Source: Bacillus sp. BA3 (lineage in GTDB: Bacteria; Bacillota; Bacilli; Bacillales; DSM-1321). Taken from it: a DNA stretch of 41,556 nucleotides. Numbering within the stretch: the stretch's first letter is position 1; each line of letters starts with the position of its first letter. Both the position numbers and the translations under genes were made by a program. The stretch spans positions 29,819-71,374 of the forward strand of contig PIZR01000009.1 of the NCBI GenBank assembly GCA_002835675.1. The letters are read 5' to 3'. Below are positions 1 through 7,290 of this stretch, one piece after another. Below the pieces are notes generated by a model. That model worked only from the letters and a program-made list of their open reading frames with translations. It did no database searches and was not told where the DNA came from.

Positions 1-99
1 TAATATTATCATGTTAGATAATATATGATATTTATTAAGCTTTATTGCATGAAGACATTACAATTGAAATTATTTCATTTCCAATGTGAGGAGAATAAG

Positions 100-645
100 A
101 TGATTAATAAAGCCGAAATTTTAATGCATCCTGTAAGAATGAAGATTACCCAAGCTTTAATGAGAAACAGGGAAAATGGTTTAACACCATTAGAAATGTT
201 AAAAATCATTAAAGATGTACCCCAAGCAACATTATATAGACATATACAGGTTCTATTTGATTCAGGGGTCATCCGCATTGTAAAAGAGAAAAAAGTGAGA
301 TCCGTTTCCGAAAAATACTATGTTTTAAATGAAGAAGAAGCGCGACTTAGCGGGGAAGAATGGAAAAAATATTCTAATGAGAAAAAGGTGAACTACTTTT
401 CTTATTATCAATTATCCCTTATGACTCAATATCAAAACTATCTTACTAAATTAGAAGAAAGAGATTGTGCTGAAGATGGTTCAACCTTTTCCCTTTTAGA
501 ACTAAAGCTTGATGATGAAAGCTTTATTAACTTTCAAAATGAATTGAACGATTTAATGGTAAAATACTACAACGCTACGAATCAAAGTGCTAAACAAGAC
601 TCTCCTATTCGAACAATCGGCGTTACAATCATTCCGGAATCATAA
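100..645 (+). CDS. ArsR/HTH_20-like winged-helix transcriptional regulator
   Basis: A 181-residue protein whose first ~85 residues form a winged helix-turn-helix. It opens with the 'HPVRMKITQAL' segment typical of ArsR-type regulators (helix 1, ~9-20), followed by a recognition helix around 'PQATLYRHIQVL' and a wing with basic residues. The C-terminal half is helical and acidic, probably for dimerisation or ligand response. The start is the ATG at 100, because GTGAGGAG lies 6-7 bases upstream; the reading frame stays open back to 25 but has no ribosome binding site there. No metal-binding Cys pair is visible, so it is probably not a metal sensor. The next gene is convergent, so the target is unknown. 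The HTH class is well supported; the regulon is not identifiable. Confidence 0.75.
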   Translation: MINKAEILMHPVRMKITQALMRNRENGLTPLEMLKIIKDVPQATLYRHIQVLFDSGVIRIVKEKKVRSVSEKYYVLNEEEARLSGEEWKKYSNEKKVNYFSYYQLSLMTQYQNYLTKLEERDCAEDGSTFSLLELKLDDESFINFQNELNDLMVKYYNATNQSAKQDSPIRTIGVTIIPES

Positions 646-652
646 GTAAATG

Positions 653-747
653 AAAAGGCTGTTCTCAAACCTTGGACTAAAAGAACCATGAATACTATAG
701 ATTCACCAACCAAAATGGTTGCAGTCTCCGTTTTGAAACAGCCCTTC
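653..747. repeat. Imperfect long inverted repeat between convergent genes
   Basis: An ~18-base arm at 653-670 (core GGCTGTTCTCAAAC) is roughly complementary to 730-747 (GTTTTGAAACAGCCC), with about 60 bases between the arms. It lies between the convergent regulator and thioredoxin-like gene. It may act as a weak bidirectional terminator or be a small mobile-repeat relic; no U-tract follows either arm. Confidence 0.3.
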
Positions 748-789
748 ATTATGGAAGAAACTCCAAGGTTAAAAAGGATATCCCCGCTG

Positions 790-1350
790 TCAGCAGCTTC
801 CCAATGCTTCCTTGATACTTCTGTACACTTCGTCCCACAGGTGTTTTTCTTCAGCAAAAGCCGCAGTTATCTTCTTGATGACTGCTTTTTGCGCTGCCTC
901 GAAACGTTCATCATCCTTGGCCGGCAGGTCTGACCTTAACTCCATTACATACTCTTGTACCTTTGGTGCACGTGGTCCCCAAACAGCTTTTTCTTCACCA
1001 TTCTTATCAATGAATATAAAAATGGGAATTGAACGCGCTGTTCCATTCGTTAAGTATTGATCCATCAGTTCAAGATTTTGGTCTCGTAAAACCATCCGAG
1101 TTTCAATATTTGCCTCTTCAGCTATATTCAGCAGTATTGGAATGTTCATCATTGCGTCTCCGCACCAGTCTTCAGTAATGACAATGGCTCGAAGTTCCTT
1201 CGTCTTTAATTCATCGAAAAAACCTTGGTCCTCTGCAGAAACGGAAAAACCCTCCTGAATCGATTGTAAGTTTTCTTTATGAACTTTCATCGAAGATACA
1301 AATTCTTTAGTGGGAATCCCCTTTTCAAACCATTCATTCAGTGTCGTCAT
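790..1350 (-). CDS. Thioredoxin-fold protein (Thioredoxin_9-like), single-cysteine active site
   Basis: A 186-residue cytoplasmic protein, no signal peptide. Residues ~50-150 have a thioredoxin-like pattern: a strand 'LRAIVITEDWCGDA' with the Cys at the start of helix 1, then 'IPIFIFIDKNGEE' containing the cis-Pro strand. The canonical CxxC is replaced by WCGDA: one cysteine, and the resolving Cys position is Ala. The only other Cys is the last residue. This matches the Bacillus Thioredoxin_9 (PF14595) type, as recognised from memory, whose role is undefined. The ATG at 1350 has AGGAG 8 bases upstream. With no resolving cysteine, a general disulfide reductase role is doubtful; a monothiol or binding function is more likely. 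Confidence 0.75.
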   Translation of the reverse strand: MTTLNEWFEKGIPTKEFVSSMKVHKENLQSIQEGFSVSAEDQGFFDELKTKELRAIVITEDWCGDAMMNIPILLNIAEEANIETRMVLRDQNLELMDQYLTNGTARSIPIFIFIDKNGEEKAVWGPRAPKVQEYVMELRSDLPAKDDERFEAAQKAVIKKITAAFAEEKHLWDEVYRSIKEALGSC

Positions 1351-1562
1351 ACTATTTCTCCTAACTGTTTTTAAGTTAAAAGTACCATAAACCCCTTATT
1401 TTTTCATTGTTTCCACCCTGAAAAATAAAATTCCAAATTGGTAAATTAAAACCATGTTTTCTTTCCCGTGTAAAGGGAAAACTCTAAATACATTCAATAG
1501 CTTACTAACTAACTATTTTATATTCATTAAAACATTGTTTTCTAGTTTAGGAGATGAAATTT

Positions 1563-2414
1563 GTGGAAGGTTTTCTCTTTGCGCTACTCCCTGCATTGAC
1601 ATGGGGCAGCTTAGTGCTTGTTTCCGAAAAACTCGGAGGCAACTCTTATAATCAAACACTTGGCATTACAATCGGTTCATTACTGTTCGCCATCATGATG
1701 TCTTTCATCAATCCTCCGGAATGGAGCAGTACAGTGTGGATTGTCGGTATCATTTCCGGGATAGGCTGGGCATTCGGGCAGTTATTTCAATTCAACAGCG
1801 TCAAGGAAATCGGGGTATCGAAAACCGTTCCAATCTCAACAGGGCTGCAAATTCTCGGAAATACATTTTTTGCAGTTATCATTTTCAGGGAATGGAATGA
1901 CAGGATGACAATCATCATCGGCATTATTGCAATAATCTGTTTGATTACAGGTGTCTTGCTGACGAGCTACGGCGATGGTGATAACAAAAAAGCAGGAAGC
2001 ATGAAAAAAGGGGTTTTATATCTTGCCATTTCAACGGTCGGTTATGTTACATATGTCATTGTCGTCAGATGGAATGAAGTTGACGGATGGTCGGCGATCC
2101 TGCCGCAAGCAATTGGCATGTTCCTGGCTGCCCTGCTCCTATCCATCAAACATAAACCGTTTAATAAATATGCCGGAAGAAATATTCTAACCGGAATGAT
2201 GTGGGCAGTCGGTAATATCGGCCTCCTGCTCGCTAATCCAAAAGTAGGCGTTGCCATCGCATTCTCATTTTCCCAAATGGGGATCGTCATTTCCACTTTA
2301 GGCGGCATCTTTCTTTTAGGCGAGAAAAAATCCAAAAAGCAAATGGTCTTCGTCATCACCGGGTGTGTACTCGTAATTGCTGGCGGAATCATGATCGGCT
2401 TTACAAAAGAATAG
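1563..2414 (+). CDS. glcU: Glucose uptake permease GlcU (GRP family)
   Basis: A 283-residue membrane protein with about ten hydrophobic helices. It matches B. subtilis GlcU in length and in segments such as 'LLPALTWGS', 'SKTVPISTGLQ' and the 'FREW' loop. It imports glucose by proton symport as part of the glucose/ribose porter family. The start is the GTG at 1563, because AGGAG (1549-1553) is 9 bases upstream; an ATG at 1554 is in frame but touches that ribosome binding site and cannot use it. It is followed 18 bases later by glucose dehydrogenase, the same operon as in B. subtilis, where the pair is expressed in the forespore under sigma-G and used in germination. I could not identify a convincing sigma-G promoter by eye. 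Confidence 0.9.
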   Translation: MEGFLFALLPALTWGSLVLVSEKLGGNSYNQTLGITIGSLLFAIMMSFINPPEWSSTVWIVGIISGIGWAFGQLFQFNSVKEIGVSKTVPISTGLQILGNTFFAVIIFREWNDRMTIIIGIIAIICLITGVLLTSYGDGDNKKAGSMKKGVLYLAISTVGYVTYVIVVRWNEVDGWSAILPQAIGMFLAALLLSIKHKPFNKYAGRNILTGMMWAVGNIGLLLANPKVGVAIAFSFSQMGIVISTLGGIFLLGEKKSKKQMVFVITGCVLVIAGGIMIGFTKE

Positions 2415-2432
2415 TCAAAGGAGCGATAAATG

Positions 2433-3218
2433 ATGTATGAAGATTTAGAGAAAAAAGTGGTAGTGATCACTGGGGCGGCAAAAGGGTTAGGAAAAGCCAT
2501 GGCCGAAAGGTTCGGTAAAGAAAAAGCGCATGTCGTATTAAATTATCACACTGAAAATGGCGACCATAAGGAAATCATCAAAACGATTGAAGCGGCAGGC
2601 GGGAAAGCCGCAGCCATTCAAGGCGACGTTTCAAAGGAGGCGGATGTGAAGAAATTGCTTTCATTCGCTGTGGACACCTTTGGCACAATCGACATCATGA
2701 TCAACAATGCTGGTATTGAAAATGAAGTGCCTAGCGAAAAATTGACTCTTGAAGATTGGCAGAAAGTCATCGATGTAAATCTAACCGGAATGTTCCTGGC
2801 AAGCAGGGAAGCAATCAGTTATATGCTCGATCATGGCATTAAGGGGAATATCATTAACATGTCTTCCGTTCATGACCGGATCCCTTGGCCTCATTTTGTC
2901 CACTATGCAGCAAGTAAGGGCGGAGTGAAGATGATGACAGAAACCCTTGCACTTGAATATGCTCCTAAAGGGATTCGCATTAATAATATTTCACCTGGGG
3001 CAATCGACACACCCATCAATGCCGAAAAATTCAATGATCCAAAAGCTAAACAAGAAGTCATCGACCTGATACCGATGGGATATATCGGAAAACCGGAACA
3101 AATTGCGGCTTGTGCCGCTTGGCTAGCTTCCTCCGAATCTAGCTACGTAACGGGAATGACCTTATATGCTGATGGCGGAATGACCAAATACCCAGGATTC
3201 CAAGCTGGAAAAGGCTGA
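2433..3218 (+). CDS. gdh: Glucose 1-dehydrogenase (SDR family)
   Basis: A 261-residue classical short-chain dehydrogenase that oxidises beta-D-glucose to gluconolactone with NAD(P)+. Visible motifs: nucleotide-binding TGAAKGLG at residues 13-20, NNAG in the central sheet, the catalytic Ser in 'NMSSVHD', YAASK with the catalytic Tyr and Lys, and the C-terminal 'YADGGMTKYPGFQAGKG' close to the Bacillus Gdh terminus. Length equals the family norm of 261. Two ATGs sit side by side at 2430 and 2433; the second gives the conserved start 'MYEDL' and better spacing (9) from AAAGGAG. It is cotranscribed with glcU and ends before a strong terminator. Confidence 0.93.
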   Translation: MYEDLEKKVVVITGAAKGLGKAMAERFGKEKAHVVLNYHTENGDHKEIIKTIEAAGGKAAAIQGDVSKEADVKKLLSFAVDTFGTIDIMINNAGIENEVPSEKLTLEDWQKVIDVNLTGMFLASREAISYMLDHGIKGNIINMSSVHDRIPWPHFVHYAASKGGVKMMTETLALEYAPKGIRINNISPGAIDTPINAEKFNDPKAKQEVIDLIPMGYIGKPEQIAACAAWLASSESSYVTGMTLYADGGMTKYPGFQAGKG

Positions 3219-3324
3219 ACTTAACTAAAGAAAAGAACCATTGTAATGACTAAAAAGAATAAAACCAATAAGAAAACCAATGGTGAAAGGACGCGTTTGA
3301 CCCAATAAAGGTTCTTACAACCGG

Positions 3325-3360
3325 AAAAAAGAGCAATCCTATAAAAGATGCTCTTTTTTT
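3325..3360 (+). terminator. Intrinsic terminator of glcU-gdh
   Basis: Arms AAAAAAGAGCA (3325-3335) and TGCTCTTTTTTT (3349-3360) form a hairpin ending in a run of seven T. It lies 107 bases after gdh. Confidence 0.85.
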
Positions 3361-3548
3361 CATATTCGCTTATTTTTACCTGGCAACAGTATCATATTTC
3401 GTTTTATTTCATTTTAGGATATTGTATTTTCTTTATCACGGATATCGGGCCCTTCCCAAGCTTAGTGTTCACTATGAATCATATTAAAAAGAATTTAAAG
3501 GATTGAATCATAACCGTGAAAAAAATCGATCACATTTCAAGGACGAAA
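3361..3548. other. Intergenic stretch without recognised genes
   Basis: AT-rich spacer between two convergent terminators. A 20-codon open frame at 3246-3308 and shorter frames were inspected; none has a convincing ribosome binding site. Nothing else was recognised here. Confidence 0.5.
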
Positions 3549-3590
3549 TAAAAAAAGATGATCCCATTTAATCTGAGATCATCTTTCCTT
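3549..3590 (-). terminator. Terminator of the peptide transporter gene
   Basis: On the minus strand AAAGATGATC (3586-3577) pairs with GATCATCTTT (3563-3554) and is followed by a T run (plus-strand A run at 3549-3556). Confidence 0.8.
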
Positions 3591-3606
3591 TACTGCTGGC
3601 TAAGTG

Positions 3607-5100
3607 TTAGCGAATGCCTTTCATGTAGCCTTGAATCTTTGGTGATAAGGCCATCAGGACAAGTCCAAGGACCATTGAGGCAACACCGATCACTCCAAAA
3701 TAAGCCATTTCGGTTTGAGGTGTGTAAAATCTGACGATTTGTGCGTTCAGTGCTTGTGCTGCTGCACTTGCCAGGAACCACAGGCTCATCGTTTGTGCCG
3801 AGAATGCGGCCGGAGCCAATTTTGTAGTAGCTGAGAGTCCTACAGGAGATAAACAAAGTTCTCCAAGTACTACAAGGAAATAACTAAGTACAAGCCATAG
3901 CGGATTGACTAATGCGTCTGATCCACCGAAATAAACAGGAAGCAGGATCACCAGGAATGATAAACCGGCGAACAGTAAACCGATTGAGAACTTTTGAGGA
4001 ATGGTCGGCTGACGCTTTCCTAGTTTAATCCATAACCATGCGAATACTGGTGCAAGGGTAATGATGAACAAAGGGTTCAAAGATTGGAACCATGCCGGGT
4101 TTATTTCTATTCCAGCAAAATTCAACTGTGTCCGTTTGTCTGCATAGCTTGCCAATATTGTTGCACCTTGCTCTTGAATCGCCCAGAACATGACGGCTGC
4201 TATAAACAAAGGAATATAGGCAATCAAGCGTGAACGTTCAACAGAAGTCGTTTTCGGGCTGCGATACATGAAAATGAAATAAAGTGTCGGAATAACGATC
4301 CCTAGGATACCTACAAGATTAATGAAGGTTTCAATCGTTAAGATGCCTGCAGAAGCCGTGATGCCGATAATGGCAGCTATGATTAGTGCAGCTATCCCCA
4401 ATTTAGTGAATACTTTTTTCTTTTCATTCTGTGATAATGGGTTAGCAGGAAGAGTTCCAGCCAGGCCCAGGTTCTTTTTCTTTGTTGTAACAAAGACGAT
4501 GAGTCCAATTAACATACCAATTGCCGCAAGTCCAAAACCAAGATGGAAGCTATAGTCCATTCCGACTGTACCGACAACAAACGGTGAAAGGAATGCACCC
4601 ATGTTGATACCCATATAGAATATACTGAAACCGGAATCCCTGCGTTCGTCATTTTCTGCGTAAATTTCACCGACAATGCTGGAAACATTCGGTTTTAATA
4701 AACCAGTACCCAGAACGATAAGTACCATGGAAACAAAGAACATGGAGAGACTGCCTGGTACAGCAAGGACAATATGCCCGAGCATGATCAAGATACCACC
4801 GTAAAATACGGCTTTTGAAGTCCCGAAAATCCTATCGGCGAGCCATCCGCCAATTATACCTGACATATATACTAAAGATCCGTATATGGATACAAGGGCA
4901 AGGGCTGTGGGTTCATCAAGACCTAGTCCCCCTTTAGAAACTTCGTAATACATATAGTAAACAAGAATGGCCTTCATGCCATAATAGGAGAAACGCTCCC
5001 AGAACTCAGTAAAGAAAAGGGTGAATAGTCCTTTAGGGTTTCCAAAAAAACCTTTTTGAGGTACACTATCCACAATTTTCTGTTTATTTATCGTTGCCAT
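3607..5100 (-). CDS. dtpT: POT/PTR2-family proton-dependent di- and tripeptide transporter
   Basis: A 497-residue membrane protein of the proton-coupled oligopeptide transporter family, with about 12-14 predicted helices. Diagnostic motifs are present: ExxER-type 'EFWERFSYYG' in helix 1 (proton coupling and peptide binding), and the PTR2 signature around 'FYMGINMGAFLSP' in the fifth helix. It imports small peptides, giving carbon and nitrogen. The start is the ATG at 5100 because AAAGGAGG precedes it; the frame extends upstream to 5157 without a ribosome binding site. It is monocistronic, with its own promoter and terminator. It resembles B. subtilis DtpT/YclF; the exact peptide preference is not determinable. 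Confidence 0.9.
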   Translation of the reverse strand: MATINKQKIVDSVPQKGFFGNPKGLFTLFFTEFWERFSYYGMKAILVYYMYYEVSKGGLGLDEPTALALVSIYGSLVYMSGIIGGWLADRIFGTSKAVFYGGILIMLGHIVLAVPGSLSMFFVSMVLIVLGTGLLKPNVSSIVGEIYAENDERRDSGFSIFYMGINMGAFLSPFVVGTVGMDYSFHLGFGLAAIGMLIGLIVFVTTKKKNLGLAGTLPANPLSQNEKKKVFTKLGIAALIIAAIIGITASAGILTIETFINLVGILGIVIPTLYFIFMYRSPKTTSVERSRLIAYIPLFIAAVMFWAIQEQGATILASYADKRTQLNFAGIEINPAWFQSLNPLFIITLAPVFAWLWIKLGKRQPTIPQKFSIGLLFAGLSFLVILLPVYFGGSDALVNPLWLVLSYFLVVLGELCLSPVGLSATTKLAPAAFSAQTMSLWFLASAAAQALNAQIVRFYTPQTEMAYFGVIGVASMVLGLVLMALSPKIQGYMKGIR

Positions 5101-5124
5101 ACCTAGTCCTCCTTTTATTATTGT

Positions 5125-5154
5125 ATAATAACATTTTATTTTCTCTATTGTAAA
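5125..5154 (-). promoter_or_regulatory. Probable sigma-A promoter of the peptide transporter
   Basis: On the minus strand TTTACA (5154-5149) and TATTAT (5130-5125) are 18 bases apart and about 25 bases upstream of the start codon. The 5158-5423 spacer upstream of it holds nothing else I can name. Confidence 0.5.
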
Positions 5155-5423
5155 CAAATATTTAGTATATTTAAATAATTAATTTCAAAATAAATAGAAG
5201 TGCCTTTCCACCATACAAGCCAAAGTCCGGATTTATACTAAAAAACAGTCCATATAATCTAATAGAAAGCGGCCATCAATGATATATTACCCTAACTTCA
5301 CTAATGGTATTACTTTGGTAGCCATGCACATATTAATGAGAATCAAAATGGAAAATTTTGAATAATCAAACCATTACCGTTATATACACCGTATAATAGA
5401 TATAAAAACGAGGAGGCACCTTA

Positions 5424-5648
5424 ATGTTCGGGATCATAACCGTCGTGATGATTTTTTCCATCCCTATACTTGGAATACTGACAACCCATTTTGAAAAACA
5501 GTCAAAAACCAAACACAAGATGCTGCAAGTTGAATTGGAACTTGAAAAACTTAAACATGAAAACTTTCTTATGGAGACGGAAAAAATGAGGCTGGAACTG
5601 GATCAGATGAAATTCGAACAAAAAAGAGACGAGCCAAGGTTACTGTAA
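5424..5648 (+). CDS. Small membrane-anchored coiled-coil protein
   Basis: A 74-residue protein. Residues 2-20 are one hydrophobic helix ('IITVVMIFSIPILGIL'). The rest, ~25-70, is a strongly charged heptad-like helix rich in Glu, Lys, Leu and Met, predicted to be a coiled coil facing the cytoplasm. The start has GAGGAGG 8 bases upstream. The layout resembles PspB-like small membrane proteins of Bacillus, but I see no sequence identity with a named family. It is monocistronic with a terminator that overlaps its last codons. Function unknown. Confidence 0.7.
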   Translation: MFGIITVVMIFSIPILGILTTHFEKQSKTKHKMLQVELELEKLKHENFLMETEKMRLELDQMKFEQKRDEPRLL

Positions 5649-5674
5649 TCAAGTAACGTTGGTTCGTCTTTTTT
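5626..5674 (+). terminator. Terminator overlapping the end of the small coiled-coil gene
   Basis: GACGAGCCAAGGTTACT (5628-5644) pairs with AGTAACGTTGGTTCGTC (5652-5668) with one or two mismatches, then six T. The left arm is inside the coding sequence. Confidence 0.85.
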
Positions 5675-5735
5675 AATGAGTTTTGTACCGTTTTAAAAAC
5701 CCTCCGCCCGTCATAAGAATTACAATAGAGCCATT

Positions 5736-6605
5736 TTAATGGATATATTGATCGCCAACAAGAAGGTCTGACAGCACCTTTGTCGGGATGATGAACTCGA
5801 CTGCCCCCATATATCCCGGCGCAGCTTCGTAGCTGTTAAAGGCAATGACTAGCTTGCCATCTTCGTTAATATAAAAGTTTTGGTTTTCATCGATGCCTTT
5901 AAAAGCAGTAAAATCATCATCTTCGACCCAATATATCTTTTCCGGATCTTCAGCCATCTGCCGCTTCATCTGTTCCTTGATGTTTTCGCTGATCACCCAA
6001 AGATAACGATCATCTTTAAATAAGCTATTTAACGTTAAAAGCACTTCGTTCTTCTTGTCGACTGTATCGAATTGACTTTCCGTGGAACTGGAGGCCTGAA
6101 TCGTATCCGTATAACGCTGTACCGATAATATCGTTTCATTATCCGTCAATATCACATATCCGCTTTCCACCGAGATATTGCCCTTTTCCCCATCCTTCAG
6201 TTTTGACATGGAGTCCGTGAATTCCTTATATAGCTGTTTGCTTTCCGATAAGTATTTATCATTCAAACTATCCTCGAGCTGTTTATTCTCCAGACCGGAT
6301 ATAGCAGGTGTTTTGATTACTGCCGAGGAATTATTCGCTTCTTCTTTCCATTCGACGAAGGTAATCACTTTGATGACCTTCTCGACTATTGGAATATCAC
6401 TCATGGCTTTCGCCGCTGCCGGGCTGATGTTTACGGAAGCTGTCACGATCAGAAGGACTGCAGCCGCTGACACGAGGATATTCCTGCCAACCCTCGGCTT
6501 CTTCCTTGGCTTTTCATTCAAGGCTGCTTGAACGACATCATTCAATTCCTTTGGTATCGGTATTTTAAGATATTCTTCCCGCAGATCTTTTAATTTTTTT
6601 TCCAT
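5736..6605 (-). CDS. rsiV: Anti-sigma factor RsiV, lysozyme-sensing
   Basis: A 289-residue single-pass protein. Residues 1-35 are a charged cytoplasmic sigma-binding region ('LREEYLKIPIPKEL'); ~42-62 is the membrane helix, followed by 'AAAKAMSDIP', a plausible signal-peptidase site. The outer part contains 'ISGLENKQLEDSLNDKYLSE' and a C-terminal DUF3298-like region. B. subtilis RsiV (285 residues) has the same layout: it holds SigV at the membrane, binds lysozyme directly, and is then cut by signal peptidase and RasP to release SigV. The gene overlaps sigV by 16 bases, as usual for translationally coupled sigma/anti-sigma pairs. The family is clear from order, length and neighbour. Confidence 0.9.
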   Translation of the reverse strand: MEKKLKDLREEYLKIPIPKELNDVVQAALNEKPRKKPRVGRNILVSAAAVLLIVTASVNISPAAAKAMSDIPIVEKVIKVITFVEWKEEANNSSAVIKTPAISGLENKQLEDSLNDKYLSESKQLYKEFTDSMSKLKDGEKGNISVESGYVILTDNETILSVQRYTDTIQASSSTESQFDTVDKKNEVLLTLNSLFKDDRYLWVISENIKEQMKRQMAEDPEKIYWVEDDDFTAFKGIDENQNFYINEDGKLVIAFNSYEAAPGYMGAVEFIIPTKVLSDLLVGDQYIH

Positions 6606-7105
6606 CTTTTCGTTTCCTCCCGTTCAGTCATGTTGATCCGCAATAGTTGCAGCGCCTTATATAATCTCGTTTTAACCGTGCTTACGTTCTCTTCCAGCAC
6701 TTCCGCTATCTCGTCCAACTTCAGGTCCTCAAAGAAACGGAGGACGACTACCGTTTTGTACTTGACTGAAAGTCCTTCCAGGGCCTTTTGCAAATCCAGG
6801 TCAGGATAGTGATCTTCCTCACCGCTGCGTAAGTATTCTATTGTTTCGTCATCGGCGACGGTCAGTTTCTTTTCCTTCCGCAATACATCCAGTGCCGTTC
6901 GGACGATGATCTTATATAACCAACTATCTATAGAAGCAGCGTCTTTGATTTTGCTGCTGGAGGCTAGCGCTTTCCTGATCGATTCCTGCACGATATCAAG
7001 GGCATCATCTTGGTTTTTGACATAGTAAAAAGCAAGTCTGTACAAATTATCTTGCCGTTCGGTTATCCGGGCCGCGAGTAATTGATTCATATCTGGATTT
7101 TTCAT
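6590..7105 (-). CDS. sigV: ECF sigma factor SigV
   Basis: A 171-residue ECF sigma factor. Region 2 covers ~20-85 ('LYRLAFYYVKNQDDALDIVQES', then the 'SWLYKIIVRTALD' helix) and region 4 covers ~105-160 ('YKTVVVLRFFEDLKLDEIAEVL', 'STVKTRLYKAL'). Length fits the family. In B. subtilis SigV drives lysozyme resistance genes (oatA, dlt, pbpX) and its own operon. AGGAG is 12 bases upstream of the ATG, a little long. Here the partner effector seems to be the divergent deacetylase gene rather than an oatA gene, since none follows rsiV. The promoter upstream is an ECF-type element, consistent with autoregulation. Confidence 0.9.
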   Translation of the reverse strand: MKNPDMNQLLAARITERQDNLYRLAFYYVKNQDDALDIVQESIRKALASSSKIKDAASIDSWLYKIIVRTALDVLRKEKKLTVADDETIEYLRSGEEDHYPDLDLQKALEGLSVKYKTVVVLRFFEDLKLDEIAEVLEENVSTVKTRLYKALQLLRINMTEREETKRWKKN

Positions 7106-7157
7106 TGCATGATAGAGCTCCTTACATTTAAATTCCGTATCCTAGGTACATAGAATA

Positions 7158-7184
7158 GACGTTGGTGGAGCCATAAAAGTTTGA
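7158..7184 (-). promoter_or_regulatory. Probable SigV-type (ECF) promoter of sigV-rsiV
   Basis: Minus-strand TCAAACTTTT at 7184-7175, then CGTC at 7161-7158; the gap between CAAAC and CGTC is 17 bases. This fits the ECF consensus of an AAC -35 and a CGTC -10. It lies ~50 bases upstream of sigV and is matched by a twin pointing the other way. Confidence 0.7.
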
Positions 7185-7228
7185 AAATGAGCAAGGAAAT
7201 ATATAAATATAAAAAAATGAAATTTTTT

Positions 7229-7255
7229 ACAAACTTTTAAGACTTTTGGCGCGTC
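7229..7255 (+). promoter_or_regulatory. Probable SigV-type (ECF) promoter of the deacetylase
   Basis: ACAAACTTTT starts at 7229 and CGTC is at 7252-7255, again 17 bases after the CAAAC. Both promoters share CAAACTTTT and CGTCTAT. The distance to the deacetylase start is ~35 bases. Confidence 0.7.
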
Positions 7256-7290
7256 TATATAGTAGAATGATTATCGAGGTGGAGTGCATC

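Noticed and set aside
3246..3308. 20-codon Lys/Asn/Thr-rich frame after gdh
   Set aside because: Too short, with no ribosome binding site, and situated just before the terminator; no known family.
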